From an uncultured Duganella sp. (GTDB lineage Bacteria > Pseudomonadota > Gammaproteobacteria > Burkholderiales > Burkholderiaceae): a DNA stretch of 10,476 nucleotides. Made by a program: the position numbers and the translations under genes. The stretch spans positions 1 to 10,476 of the forward strand of contig CAMLRG010000188.1 in NCBI GenBank assembly GCA_946482335.1, read 5' to 3'. This document shows positions 1 to 7,477 of this stretch, piece after piece (within the stretch, counting starts at the first letter, position 1; every line of letters begins with the position of its first letter). The notes under the pieces are model-generated. The model was not told the DNA's origin. It was given only the letters and a program-made list of their open reading frames with translations, and did no database searches.

Positions 1-638
1 CGTCCGCCGAAGCGGCTACGACCGGCGCCGGGGATGCCCAAGCCGACGCCATGTCGGCACTGACTGCAGGACTGCCGTCCGACCTGCTGGCCAACCGCCC
101 GGACATCCGCGCCGCAGAACAGCGCCTGAAAGCCGCCAACGCCAACATCGGCGCCGCGCGCGCGGCGTTCTTCCCGCGCATCACGCTGACCACCTCGGTC
201 GGCAGCGCCAGCCGCGACTTCAACGGCCTGTTCGACAGCGGCAACGACACCTGGACCTTCGTGCCGCAACTGGTGCTGCCCATCTTCGACACCGGCCGCA
301 ACAAGGCCAACCTCGACGTCAGCCACGCCCGCAGGAATATCGCCGTGGCGGATTACGAAAAAACCATCCAGCAAGCCTTCCGCGAAGTGGCCGACGCCCT
401 GGCCGCCCGCAGCTACCTGGGCGAACAGGTGTCCGCCCAGCGCGCGGTGCAGGACGCCCAGGCCGAACGCCTGCGTCTATTACAATTACGCTTTGAGAAC
501 GGTGTCGCCAGCTCGCTCGACGTGCTGGACGCGCAACGCGAATTGTTCACCGCGGAGCAGGCCCTGGTCCAGGCGCGCCTGCTGCGCACGACCAGCGCCA
601 TCGACTTGTACCGCGCGCTTGGAGGAGGCTTGAAGTAG
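1..638 (+). CDS. Efflux outer-membrane channel, TolC/NodT family, C-terminal part
   Basis: The gene is cut by the left edge; the frame is open from base 3 to the TAG at 636-638, about 211 residues of a family that is usually 450-500 long. The product should be the trimeric outer-membrane channel of a tripartite (RND-type) efflux pump, exporting drugs, metals or solvents from the periplasm. The sequence shows the typical second-repeat opening, LPSDLLANRPDI followed by AAEQRLKAANANIGAARAAF and FPRITLT, then a beta-strand region (FVPQLVLPIFDTGRNKANLD). Long amphipathic helices follow, ending in RFENGVASSLDVLDAQRELF, the conserved helix motif near the C-terminus. The pump and adaptor subunits presumably lie upstream, outside the window, so the substrate cannot be judged. 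The stop codon overlaps the start of the patatin gene, so the two are probably co-transcribed. An ATG at 51 is internal to the gene and is not its start. Confidence 0.93.
   Translation, partial: SAEAATTGAGDAQADAMSALTAGLPSDLLANRPDIRAAEQRLKAANANIGAARAAFFPRITLTTSVGSASRDFNGLFDSGNDTWTFVPQLVLPIFDTGRNKANLDVSHARRNIAVADYEKTIQQAFREVADALAARSYLGEQVSAQRAVQDAQAERLRLLQLRFENGVASSLDVLDAQRELFTAEQALVQARLLRTTSAIDLYRALGGGLK
621..628 (+). promoter_or_regulatory. Ribosome binding site deciding the GTG start of the patatin gene
   Basis: GGAGGAGG lies inside the last codons of the efflux gene, 9 bases before the GTG at 638-640. It is a near-perfect anti-16S match. It supports initiation at the GTG that overlaps the upstream TAG (TAGTG), rather than at an internal ATG. 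Confidence 0.75.
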
Positions 639-1711
639 TGGATTCACCGATCAGTATCCGGCTCGGCCAGCGTGCCCGCCAGCGCATCGAGCGCGAAGGC
701 TTGCAGGCCGCCGATATCGCCATCATCCCGGCCGCCGCCGGCGGCCCCAAAGGCTTGATCCTGAACGGCATCGACCAATGGATGTTCGGCGAATGGCTGA
801 AACAGGCGCCGCGCCAGCGCCGCCTGATCGGCGCATCGATCGGCGCCTGGCGCATGGCGGCAGCCGCCTTCCACGACCCGGTGGCGGCGCACCGGCGCCT
901 GGCCCACCATTACACCCACCAGACCTATCCCGCCAAGGTCGATGCCGCCTACGTCAGCCGCACCGTCGGCACCCTGCTCGACGCCGTGCTCGACGACCGT
1001 GGCCTTGAAATGCTCGATAACCCCGGCTACCTGCTGTCGGTGATCACGGTGCGCGGCATCGGCCCGCTGTCCGGCACGCGCGGCAGCCGCTGGCGCGAAG
1101 TGGCCGGCTTCCTGCGCGCTGCCGCCGGCAACACGGTCTCGCGCAGCCGCCTGGCCGGCGCCATGGAACGCGTGGTCTTCCACGATGCGCGCGACGATGC
1201 GGCCTGGCTGCGCACCAGCTTCGACGCCTTCGCCTCGCACTACGTCGCCCTGTCCGAACGCAACCTGCGCCCCGCCCTGCTGGCGTCCGGCTCGATCCCG
1301 CTGGTGCTGCAAGCGGTCAGCGACATCCACGGCGCGCCGCCCGGCGACTACTGGGACGGCGGCCTGGTCGACTACCACCTGCACCTGCCGTACCAGCGCG
1401 ACGAAGGCCTGGTGCTGTACCCCCACTTCACCGACCATATCGTGCCGGGCTGGCTCGACAAATCGATGCCGTGGCGGCGCGCCCGCGACAGCGCGCTGGA
1501 CAACGTGATCCTGGTGTCGCCTTCGCCGTCCTTCGTGGCCAGGCTGCCGAACCGCAAACTGCCCGACCGCAGCGACTTCAAGCACTACGGCCAGGACCAC
1601 GCCGCCCGCATCCGCGACTGGACTTACGCCGTCGGCGAAAGCCAGCGCATGGCGGACGCCCTGGCACGCTGGGCGGAACAGCCAGACCTGCGCGCCGCCC
1701 TGCCGATCTGA
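638..1711 (+). CDS. Patatin-like phospholipase/acyl hydrolase
   Basis: A 357-residue protein with the complete patatin signature. The glycine-rich oxyanion-hole segment GGPKG is at residues 35-39, the nucleophile elbow GASIG with Ser67 at 65-69, and the catalytic-dyad Asp240 in the DGG motif (YWDGGLVDYH) at 240-242. Patatin-fold enzymes hydrolyse acyl esters of phospholipids or other lipids with a Ser-Asp dyad; the substrate here is unknown. There is no signal peptide or membrane segment, so the protein is probably cytoplasmic or peripheral to the inner membrane. The GTG start is supported by the GGAGGAGG site upstream and by the one-base overlap with the efflux-channel stop, which suggests translational coupling. 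The family assignment is firm from the three motifs. A role in membrane-lipid turnover linked to the pump is inference from position only. Confidence 0.9.
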   Translation: MDSPISIRLGQRARQRIEREGLQAADIAIIPAAAGGPKGLILNGIDQWMFGEWLKQAPRQRRLIGASIGAWRMAAAAFHDPVAAHRRLAHHYTHQTYPAKVDAAYVSRTVGTLLDAVLDDRGLEMLDNPGYLLSVITVRGIGPLSGTRGSRWREVAGFLRAAAGNTVSRSRLAGAMERVVFHDARDDAAWLRTSFDAFASHYVALSERNLRPALLASGSIPLVLQAVSDIHGAPPGDYWDGGLVDYHLHLPYQRDEGLVLYPHFTDHIVPGWLDKSMPWRRARDSALDNVILVSPSPSFVARLPNRKLPDRSDFKHYGQDHAARIRDWTYAVGESQRMADALARWAEQPDLRAALPI

Positions 1712-1794
1712 GCGCGCTGTTGCAGCCTTGCAACGGGATATCTACTGGTCACTATTCAGGCGCATACTAGAGCTCCACCTTCCGGGAGGCCAGT

Positions 1795-3600
1795 ATGCAA
1801 TTCCTGTCCCAGCTGCGCATCGGGCCACGCCTTGCGGCCGGTTTCGGCATCGTCCTGTTGCTGTCGGCCCTTGGCACCGCCTATGCCCTTTACCAATCCA
1901 ACGCCACCGCCAATGCCACGCGCGCCATGATGGACCGCCCGCTGGCGAAAGAACGCATCGTATCGGACTGGTACGTATTGATCTATTCGGCCATCGCGCG
2001 CACCCACATGATCGCACGCAGCAGCGACACCGAATTGTCCAACACCTTCGCCACCGTGATCGCCGAGAGCACCAAGCGCGGCGGCGAACTGCTCAAGTCC
2101 ATCGAAGGCTTGCTCGAATCCGAAGAGGAACGCAAGATCTACCAGGACGCCATCGCCATCCGCAACAAATACCAGGACGCCAAGAACCAGGTGATGAACG
2201 CCAGGAAGGCCGGCGATGCGGCGGAAGGCGAACGCCTGTACCGCGAAGTGTTCGACCCGGCCGCCAAGGCTTACCAGGACAAGGTGAAGGAATTGCTGGC
2301 GCAACAGCGCAAGGCCATCGATGCCACGGCAGCCGGCATCAATGCAGCCCATGACCGCAGCACGCGGCTGATGCTGACGCTCGGCGTGCTGCTGCTGGCA
2401 TTTGGCGCCTGGGCCGCCTGGATCATTTCACGCAGCATCACCGTGCCGCTCCATTCCGCGCTGGGTATTGCCAACACCGTGGCCGAGGGCGACCTCACTA
2501 CGCAGTTCGAAGAAGAGACCGCGCGCGACGAAATCGGCGACCTGATGAAAGCCCTGCGCGGCATGAACGATGCGCTGCGGCGCGTGGTCAGCCAGGTGCA
2601 AACCGGCACCACGGCGATTGCTGCGGCATCCAGCGAAATCGCCTCCGGCAACCTGGACCTGTCCTCGCGCACCGAGCAGCAAGCCAGTTCGCTGGAAGAG
2701 ACCGCGTCATCGATGGAAGAGCTGACTTCGACCGTGCGCCAGAACGCCGAGAACGCCAGCCAGGCCAACCAGCTGGCGCAGGCGGCATCCGACGTGGCGG
2801 CGCGCGGCGGTGAAATCGTCGGCCAGGTGGTCGACACCATGGGTTCGATCGATGCCTCCTCGCGCAAGATCGTCGACATCATCGGCACCATCGACGGCAT
2901 CGCATTCCAGACCAACATCCTGGCGCTGAATGCCGCCGTGGAAGCGGCGCGCGCCGGCGAACAAGGGCGCGGCTTCGCTGTCGTCGCCTCCGAAGTGCGC
3001 AACCTGGCGCAGCGCTCGGCCGCCGCCGCCAAGGAAATCAAGGAATTGATCGACAACTCGGTGTCGCAGGTGAATGCCGGCACATCGCTGGTGCAGCAGG
3101 CCGGCACCACCATGGGCGAGGTGGTGAACAGCGTGCGGCGCGTGACCGACATCATGGGCGAAATCACTTCGGCCAGCCGCGAGCAAAGCATGGGCATCGA
3201 CGAAGTGAACCGCGCCATCGGACAGATGGACCAGGTCACGCAGCAGAATGCCGCCCTGGTGGAGGAAGCCGCCGCGGCTGCGGCAAGCATGCAGGAACAG
3301 GCGGCCAAGCTGGCGCAGGTCGCCGCATCGTTCCGTCTCGGAACCGAAGCCGTGGTGCGCTGGAGCGCGAAGCCGGCGCGCCAAACGGAAATTGCGGACG
3401 ACACCGCCTCCGCCACCCTCGCACAAGGGCCAAAGCGGCTTGCTGCGCCGGATCAACGCGCCACGCCCCGCACACCCGGGCGCGCGGCGGCGGCCGGCTC
3501 CCCGGCAGATAAAGGCGCGGCGGCACGCACAACCGAGCGCCGCTCCAAGACCGAGCGCCGCGTCCCGGCGGCAGCCAACGATGAATGGGAAGAGTTTTAA
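1795..3600 (+). CDS. Methyl-accepting chemotaxis protein with C-terminal docking pentapeptide
   Basis: A 601-residue inner-membrane chemoreceptor. Layout: short basic N-terminus, TM1 about residues 11-33, periplasmic helical region about 34-190 (size fits a four-helix-bundle ligand domain), TM2 about 191-212, HAMP about 213-266 (Pro218, DEIGDL at 245-250), and cytoplasmic signalling coiled coil about 270-513. The hairpin tip that binds CheA and CheW is near perfect ([20 protein letters not shown] at 367-386, then [20 protein letters not shown]). Methylation-helix patterns [16 protein letters not shown] and [12 protein letters not shown] flank it. A flexible Ala/Pro/Arg-rich linker (514-596) ends in EWEEF, matching the NWETF-type tether that recruits CheR and CheB. 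GGGAGG at 1784-1789, five bases before the ATG, fixes the start. The ligand cannot be read from the sequence. The stop overlaps that of convergent hemW. No chemotaxis genes are nearby, so this looks like an orphan receptor locus. Confidence 0.96.
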   Translation: MQFLSQLRIGPRLAAGFGIVLLLSALGTAYALYQSNATANATRAMMDRPLAKERIVSDWYVLIYSAIARTHMIARSSDTELSNTFATVIAESTKRGGELLKSIEGLLESEEERKIYQDAIAIRNKYQDAKNQVMNARKAGDAAEGERLYREVFDPAAKAYQDKVKELLAQQRKAIDATAAGINAAHDRSTRLMLTLGVLLLAFGAWAAWIISRSITVPLHSALGIANTVAEGDLTTQFEEETARDEIGDLMKALRGMNDALRRVVSQVQTGTTAIAAASSEIASGNLDLSSRTEQQASSLEETASSMEELTSTVRQNAENASQANQLAQAASDVAARGGEIVGQVVDTMGSIDASSRKIVDIIGTIDGIAFQTNILALNAAVEAARAGEQGRGFAVVASEVRNLAQRSAAAAKEIKELIDNSVSQVNAGTSLVQQAGTTMGEVVNSVRRVTDIMGEITSASREQSMGIDEVNRAIGQMDQVTQQNAALVEEAAAAAASMQEQAAKLAQVAASFRLGTEAVVRWSAKPARQTEIADDTASATLAQGPKRLAAPDQRATPRTPGRAAAAGSPADKGAAARTTERRSKTERRVPAAANDEWEEF

Positions 3601-4841
3601 ACTTCGCCCAGGAAGATTTGCTGGAGGTCGTTGAGGAAGCGCTGGCCCAGTTCCGTGGGCCTGATCAGCATGTGGTCGCGGTATAGCAAGCCCTTGGCTT
3701 CGGCCTCATTGAGCTGCTTCTCGATGGCGTTCAATGCCACGCCGGTACGCTCGGCGAACAGGTTCGGCTCGAAGCCGTCCTGGAGGCGCAGCGCATTCAG
3801 CATGAACTCGAAGCCCATTTCGTCGCGCCCCAGTTCGCGTTCTTCCTGAACCGGATTGCCGGCGGCCACCGCATCCATATACGACTTGGGTTGCTTGAAG
3901 CGCGCCTGGCGCAGCACGCGGTGCGGGAAGGACAGTTTGGAATGCGCGCCGGCGCCGATGCCGAGGTAATCGCCGAACTGCCAGTAATTGAGGTTGTGGC
4001 GCGCCTGGTGGCCCGGCTTGGCGTAGGCCGACACTTCGTAGTGGCCATAGCCGGCCGCCGTGGTCAGCTCGGCGATCATGTCCTGCATGTCCGCGCTGGT
4101 ATCGTCGTCCGGCAATTGCGGCGGATACTTGGCGAACAGCGTGTTCGGCTCCATCGTCAGGTGGTACAGCGACAGGTGCGGCGGCTGGAAGCCGATCGCG
4201 GTCTCGATATCCTGGCGCGCCTGCTCCAGCGTCTGGCCGGGCAGCGCGTACATCAGGTCCAGGTTGAAGTTGTCGAAGTTGGCGAGCGCGATCTCCACCG
4301 CACGCTTGGCTTCGCCCGCGTCGTGGATGCGGCCCAGCGCCGTCAGGTGCCCGCTGTTGAAGCTTTGGATGCCGATCGACAGGCGGTTGATGCCGCTGTC
4401 GCGGTAGCTGCGGAATTTCTCTGCCTCGAAGGTGCCGGGGTTGGCCTCCATCGTGATTTCGCAGGCGCCATCCAGCGGCAGCAGGCTGCGCAAATCCGAC
4501 ATCAGCCGGTCCATGCCGGCCGCCGACATCAGGCTGGGCGTGCCGCCGCCGATGAAGATGGTGTAGATCTTGCGGCCCCAGATCAGCGGCAGCGACATCT
4601 CCAGGTCGCGCCGCAGCGCGTCGAGGTATTCTTTTTCCGGCAGCTCGCCCTTCGCTTCGTGCGAATTGAAATCGCAGTAGGGACACTTGCGCACGCACCA
4701 CGGCCAGTGGATGTACAGCGACAGCGGCGGCAAGGCTTGCAGGTTCAGCGCCCCGGGTCGCAGGTAAGTTGCAGCGACGCCGGCGGCACTGTCGATGGTG
4801 CGGCTTGGTGCGGCATTGCCGACCGGCTTGATCGGGATCAT
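3597..4841 (-). CDS. hemW: HemW, radical SAM heme chaperone
   Basis: A 414-residue cytoplasmic radical SAM protein. The [4Fe-4S] motif is Cys49-x3-Cys53-x2-Cys56 within [14 protein letters not shown]. The residue after CD is Phe where HemN coproporphyrinogen dehydrogenases have a fourth Cys (CxxxCxxCxC), which favours HemW. IGGGTPS (97-103) is the SAM-binding glycine motif; MEANPGT (131-137) and HNLNYW (282-287) are further family signatures. HemW binds heme and delivers it to hemoproteins such as respiratory enzymes; it is not the anaerobic heme-synthesis enzyme, although older annotations call it that. From memory, E. coli HemW starts only a few residues before the LPPLSLYIH segment, so this protein carries an N-terminal extension of roughly 36 residues. 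The ATG start overlaps the rdgB stop as ATGA, so the pair is probably translationally coupled. The stop overlaps the stop of the convergent chemoreceptor gene by 4 bp. Confidence 0.95.
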   Translation of the reverse strand: MIPIKPVGNAAPSRTIDSAAGVAATYLRPGALNLQALPPLSLYIHWPWCVRKCPYCDFNSHEAKGELPEKEYLDALRRDLEMSLPLIWGRKIYTIFIGGGTPSLMSAAGMDRLMSDLRSLLPLDGACEITMEANPGTFEAEKFRSYRDSGINRLSIGIQSFNSGHLTALGRIHDAGEAKRAVEIALANFDNFNLDLMYALPGQTLEQARQDIETAIGFQPPHLSLYHLTMEPNTLFAKYPPQLPDDDTSADMQDMIAELTTAAGYGHYEVSAYAKPGHQARHNLNYWQFGDYLGIGAGAHSKLSFPHRVLRQARFKQPKSYMDAVAAGNPVQEERELGRDEMGFEFMLNALRLQDGFEPNLFAERTGVALNAIEKQLNEAEAKGLLYRDHMLIRPTELGQRFLNDLQQIFLGEV

Positions 4842-5425
4842 TGCTTGAGCTTCTCAACCAGGGCACGCAATGCCTGGCCGCGGTGGGACAGGCGGTTCTT
4901 CTCTTCCGGCGCCAGTTCGGCCACGTGCTTGCCCAGCGATGGGACCAGGAAATGGGGATCGTAGCCGAAGCCGCCCTCGCCGCGCGCCTCGGCGGAAATT
5001 TCCCCATTCCAGCGGCCATCGGCGATCACCGGCTGCGGGTCGTCGGCATGGCGCACGAACACCAGCACGCAATAGTAATAGGCCGATTTGTCGGCATGCG
5101 ATGCCAGGTCGGCAATCACTTTCTCGTTATTGCGCGCGTCCGATTTCGGCTCGCCGGCATAGCGCGCCGAATATACGCCGGGCGCGCCGCCCAGCGCATT
5201 GACGCACACGCCCGAGTCGTCGGCCAGCGCCGGCAAGCCGGTCAGGCGCGACGCATGGCGCGCCTTGGCCAGTGCATTTTCGACAAAGGTATGGAAGGGC
5301 TCCTCCGCCTCGGGCACGTTGAAGTCGCCCTGCGGATGGACGGAAAAGCCGATGGTCGAGAGCAGCTCGTTGAATTCCTTGAGCTTGCCCTTGTTGTTAG
5401 ATGCGAGAACGATTTTCTGGGTCAT
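4838..5425 (-). CDS. rdgB: RdgB/HAM1 family XTP/dITP pyrophosphatase
   Basis: A 195-residue protein, normal length for the family. It hydrolyses non-canonical purine triphosphates (dITP, XTP, ITP) to monophosphate and pyrophosphate, keeping deaminated bases out of DNA and RNA. The sequence shows the N-terminal nucleotide-binding motif IVLASNNKGKLKEF (residues 5-18), the catalytic LADDSG (67-72, with Asp69/Asp70), ALGGAPGVYSARYAG (77-91), GGFGYDP (151-157) and the base-recognition SHRG (180-183). It is the first gene of an rdgB-hemW pair, with ATGA overlap at 4838-4841. No strong Shine-Dalgarno is visible; only GGCGGG directly abuts the ATG. A TACAAT hexamer sits 7 bases upstream, so transcription may begin at or very near the start codon. 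In many relatives rdgB follows rph directly; here the two are separated by a divergent lipoprotein gene. Confidence 0.97.
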   Translation of the reverse strand: MTQKIVLASNNKGKLKEFNELLSTIGFSVHPQGDFNVPEAEEPFHTFVENALAKARHASRLTGLPALADDSGVCVNALGGAPGVYSARYAGEPKSDARNNEKVIADLASHADKSAYYYCVLVFVRHADDPQPVIADGRWNGEISAEARGEGGFGYDPHFLVPSLGKHVAELAPEEKNRLSHRGQALRALVEKLKQ

Positions 5426-5431
5426 CCCGCC

Positions 5432-5437
5432 ATTGTA
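5432..5437 (-). promoter_or_regulatory. Candidate -10 element for rdgB-hemW
   Basis: On the minus strand TACAAT (5 of 6 matches to TATAAT) ends six bases before the rdgB ATG at 5425. No good -35 is found; at 17 bp spacing the hexamer is TTCTTG, a weak match. If used, the transcript would start at about the A of the ATG and be leaderless or nearly so. This is pattern matching only. Confidence 0.3.
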
Positions 5438-5460
5438 AACCAGCCCGCACGATACAAGAA

Positions 5461-5488
5461 TTGGTGAGATTGTCAGGTTTGGTTTAAT
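5461..5488 (+). promoter_or_regulatory. Candidate sigma-70 promoter for the NHL lipoprotein gene
   Basis: TTGGTG (5461-5466), a 16-bp spacer and TTTAAT (5483-5488, 5 of 6) point toward the lipoprotein ATG at 5503, giving a leader of about 8 bases. An alternative -35 is TTGTCA (5470-5475, 5 of 6) paired with TAAAGT (5491-5496) at a short 15-bp spacing. The AT-rich stretch immediately before the gene contains no Shine-Dalgarno. Confidence 0.3.
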
Positions 5489-5502
5489 GATAAAGTTTTT
5501 TC

Positions 5503-6738
5503 ATGAGAAAACTCTGCATAATTGCCGGCGCCGCCGCGCTGGCCATCCTTGCCGGCTGCGGCGGCGGCGATAGCGCTGCCCCGGCAGCGCCGCCCGTTGT
5601 GCAGCCGCCTGCACCTACCGTCACGCTCTCCATCGACGCCAATATGCCCGACACCCGGGTCGGTGCTTATCCCGTCGTGCTGAGCGCATCGAGCCAGCCG
5701 TCCAGCGGCAACGAGTCCTACCAATGGAGTCTCGAGCCCGGCGCGCCTGGCAGCCTGACCGTCGGCACGGACGGCAAGGCGACTTATACGCCTCCTGCCA
5801 GCGGCTCGCTTACAAGCGGTACGGTGGTCAATATACGCGTCGCTTCAGGGAGCGCCACCAAGACCTACGCACTCGGGCTCCATCCAGGCTTCGCGGAAGG
5901 TGCGCTCAAGACGGTGGTCGCCGCGGGCAGCGGGAGCTTTACGGACTTGGTGGATGCGCTGGCCAGCCCGGATGGCAGCTTTTTGCTGGTTGACCAGGTC
6001 AAGGACGCGGTGTTCCGGCTAACCGAAAGCGGTGCAATCGGCGTGGCTGCCGGATTGCGCGAAGAGTTCGCCAACAAGCTGTTCTCCCCCACCTCGATCG
6101 CCTGGTCCCCGGCGGGTGTCCTGCACATCTTCGAACAAGGCAGTGCCGTCAAGAAGGTCACGGCCGGCACCGACCTCGCCCTGGTCAAGGCGATCGCGCC
6201 GATCTACAACGAAGACCAGTTGAATGGCTGGGGACAAATCCTTTTCGACGATGCCGGCAACTTCTACCTGACGGACTCGCACACGATCCGCAAGATCGCG
6301 CCTGACGGCACGCTCACGACGCTGGCAGGCATGTGCGATCCCTTCGGCTGGCACTCCGGCGACATCATTTGCCGCGATGGCAAACACCTGGACGGCACCG
6401 GGACCGAAGCCCGCTTCGTGCGCCCGGTCGGCCTGGCGCTGGCCCCCGACGGCAGCCTGCTGGTTGCCGACCATACTTCGCTGCGCAAGGTCACCATGCA
6501 GGGCGCGGTCACGACCCTGGTCGATGCACCGGCCGAGGATGTGCGCGTCGATGGCGAGGGAAACGCCATCTTCGTCGGAAACAACGCGGTGCGCCGCCTG
6601 AATGTGGATGGCAGCGTGTCGACCCTGGCGGCCGCGCTGGGCCCGGCCGACGACTTCCTGCGCCGCGCCATTCCGCTGCACGGCAACCGCCTGCTGCTGG
6701 TCTTCAAGGACAGCGTGCAGGTCCTGCAACTGCCTTGA
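5503..6738 (+). CDS. Lipoprotein with Ig-like N-terminal region and NHL-type beta-propeller
   Basis: A 411-residue secreted protein. MRKLCII plus an Ala/Leu-rich core leads to the lipobox Leu16-Ala-Gly-Cys19, so it is a predicted lipoprotein. Gly20 at +2 argues against inner-membrane retention, so it is probably in the outer membrane. A Pro/Ala-rich linker (about 23-38) is followed by an Ig/cadherin-like beta region (about 38-128, with YQWSLEPGAPGSLT and GKATYTPP). Repeated NHL-like blades run from about 135 to 411, for example GQILFDDAGNFYLTDSHTIR, then DGTGTEARFVRPVGLALAPD with GSLLVADHTSLRKV, then DGEGNAIFVGNNAVRRLNVD. Such propellers usually bind proteins, glycans or small ligands; no catalytic residues are recognisable and the function is unknown. 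An in-frame TAA at 5491-5493 makes 5503 the earliest ATG, but no Shine-Dalgarno precedes it. The gene lies between rph and rdgB in opposite orientation, and its TGA directly abuts the rph stop. Confidence 0.85.
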   Translation: MRKLCIIAGAAALAILAGCGGGDSAAPAAPPVVQPPAPTVTLSIDANMPDTRVGAYPVVLSASSQPSSGNESYQWSLEPGAPGSLTVGTDGKATYTPPASGSLTSGTVVNIRVASGSATKTYALGLHPGFAEGALKTVVAAGSGSFTDLVDALASPDGSFLLVDQVKDAVFRLTESGAIGVAAGLREEFANKLFSPTSIAWSPAGVLHIFEQGSAVKKVTAGTDLALVKAIAPIYNEDQLNGWGQILFDDAGNFYLTDSHTIRKIAPDGTLTTLAGMCDPFGWHSGDIICRDGKHLDGTGTEARFVRPVGLALAPDGSLLVADHTSLRKVTMQGAVTTLVDAPAEDVRVDGEGNAIFVGNNAVRRLNVDGSVSTLAAALGPADDFLRRAIPLHGNRLLLVFKDSVQVLQLP

Positions 6739-7470
6739 TTACAGCAGGCCGAGCGCCTGTTTCTGCAGCTTGACCAGGTCGCGGATCCCGCCTTCGGCCA
6801 GGTCCAGCAGGCGGTTCATGGCGGCGCGGTCGAAGGCGGCGCCTTCCGCCGTACCCTGCACTTCGACGAAGGCGCCGTTGTCGGTCATGATCACGTTCAT
6901 GTCGGTGTCGCAGTCCGAATCTTCCAGGTAATCGAGGTCCAGCACCGGCACGCCCTGGTACACGCCGACCGAAATCGCCGCCACGAAGTGCTTGACCGGG
7001 ATGGTTTCGATCAGGCCGCGCGCCTTCAGCTTGGTGAAGGCATCATAGGCCGCCACCATGGCGCCGGTGATCGATGCGGTGCGGGTGCCGCCGTCGGCCT
7101 GGATCACGTCGCAATCGAGTTGCAGGGTGCGTTCTCCGAACGCTTCCAGGTCGAAGGCAGCGCGCAGGGAGCGGCCGATCAGGCGCTGGATTTCCTGGGT
7201 GCGGCCGCTTTGCTTGCCCTTGGCCGCTTCGCGGTCCATACGCGAATGGGTCGAGCGCGGCAGCATGCCGTATTCCGCCGTCATCCAGCCCTGGCCCTTG
7301 CCCTTCAGGAAGCCGGGCACTTTCTCTTCGATGCTGGCGGTGCAGATCACCTTGGTGTCGCCGCATTCGATCAGTACCGAACCTTCAGCGTGCCTGGTGT
7401 AGTCGCGGGTAATGCGGATGGTGCGCAGCGCATCGACGGCGCGGCCGCTTGGGCGGGTTACGGATGTCAT
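6739..7470 (-). CDS. rph: RNase PH, tRNA 3'-end phosphorolytic exoribonuclease
   Basis: A 243-residue protein, matching the usual 238-245. RNase PH removes 3' nucleotides from tRNA precursors using phosphate and releases nucleoside diphosphates; the enzyme is a hexameric ring in the cytoplasm. Diagnostic segments are RPSGR at the N-terminus, [17 protein letters not shown] (61-77), [16 protein letters not shown] (88-103, Arg90), [19 protein letters not shown] (119-137, Arg130), [18 protein letters not shown] (177-194) and EVQGTAE. Arg90 and Arg130 fit the phosphate-binding arginines numbered near 86 and 126 in characterised enzymes. The start at 7468-7470 is preferred over an ATG 75 bases upstream because it gives the family N-terminus and follows AGGAAAG (7473-7479). 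The longer version would add 25 basic residues that overlap the phosphatase gene. It lies 7 bases downstream of the phosphatase stop, so it is in the same operon. Confidence 0.97.
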   Translation of the reverse strand: MTSVTRPSGRAVDALRTIRITRDYTRHAEGSVLIECGDTKVICTASIEEKVPGFLKGKGQGWMTAEYGMLPRSTHSRMDREAAKGKQSGRTQEIQRLIGRSLRAAFDLEAFGERTLQLDCDVIQADGGTRTASITGAMVAAYDAFTKLKARGLIETIPVKHFVAAISVGVYQGVPVLDLDYLEDSDCDTDMNVIMTDNGAFVEVQGTAEGAAFDRAAMNRLLDLAEGGIRDLVKLQKQALGLL

Positions 7471-7477
7471 GTCTTTC

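Noticed and set aside
827..848. Short direct repeat of ATCGGCGC in the patatin gene
   Set aside because: It falls on the codons of the conserved nucleophile elbow (LIGASIGA) and is explained by the repeated Ile-Gly-Ala residues.
1719..1734. Small inverted repeat GTTGCA-gcct-TGCAAC between the patatin and chemoreceptor genes, considered as terminator or operator
   Set aside because: Only 6 bp of stem with no T run after it; too weak to call. No sigma-28-type or convincing sigma-70 promoter was found in this 83-bp gap.
2271..3416. A 381-codon minus-strand open frame inside the chemoreceptor gene
   Set aside because: Antisense of a helical Ala/Glu-rich coding region giving a Ser/Ala-rich translation; the sense strand encodes highly conserved signalling-domain motifs.
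3597..4841. HemN-type coproporphyrinogen dehydrogenase as the product of the radical SAM gene
   Set aside because: The cluster motif is CxxxCxxCDF, lacking the fourth cysteine of HemN, and the gene pairs with rdgB as hemW usually does.
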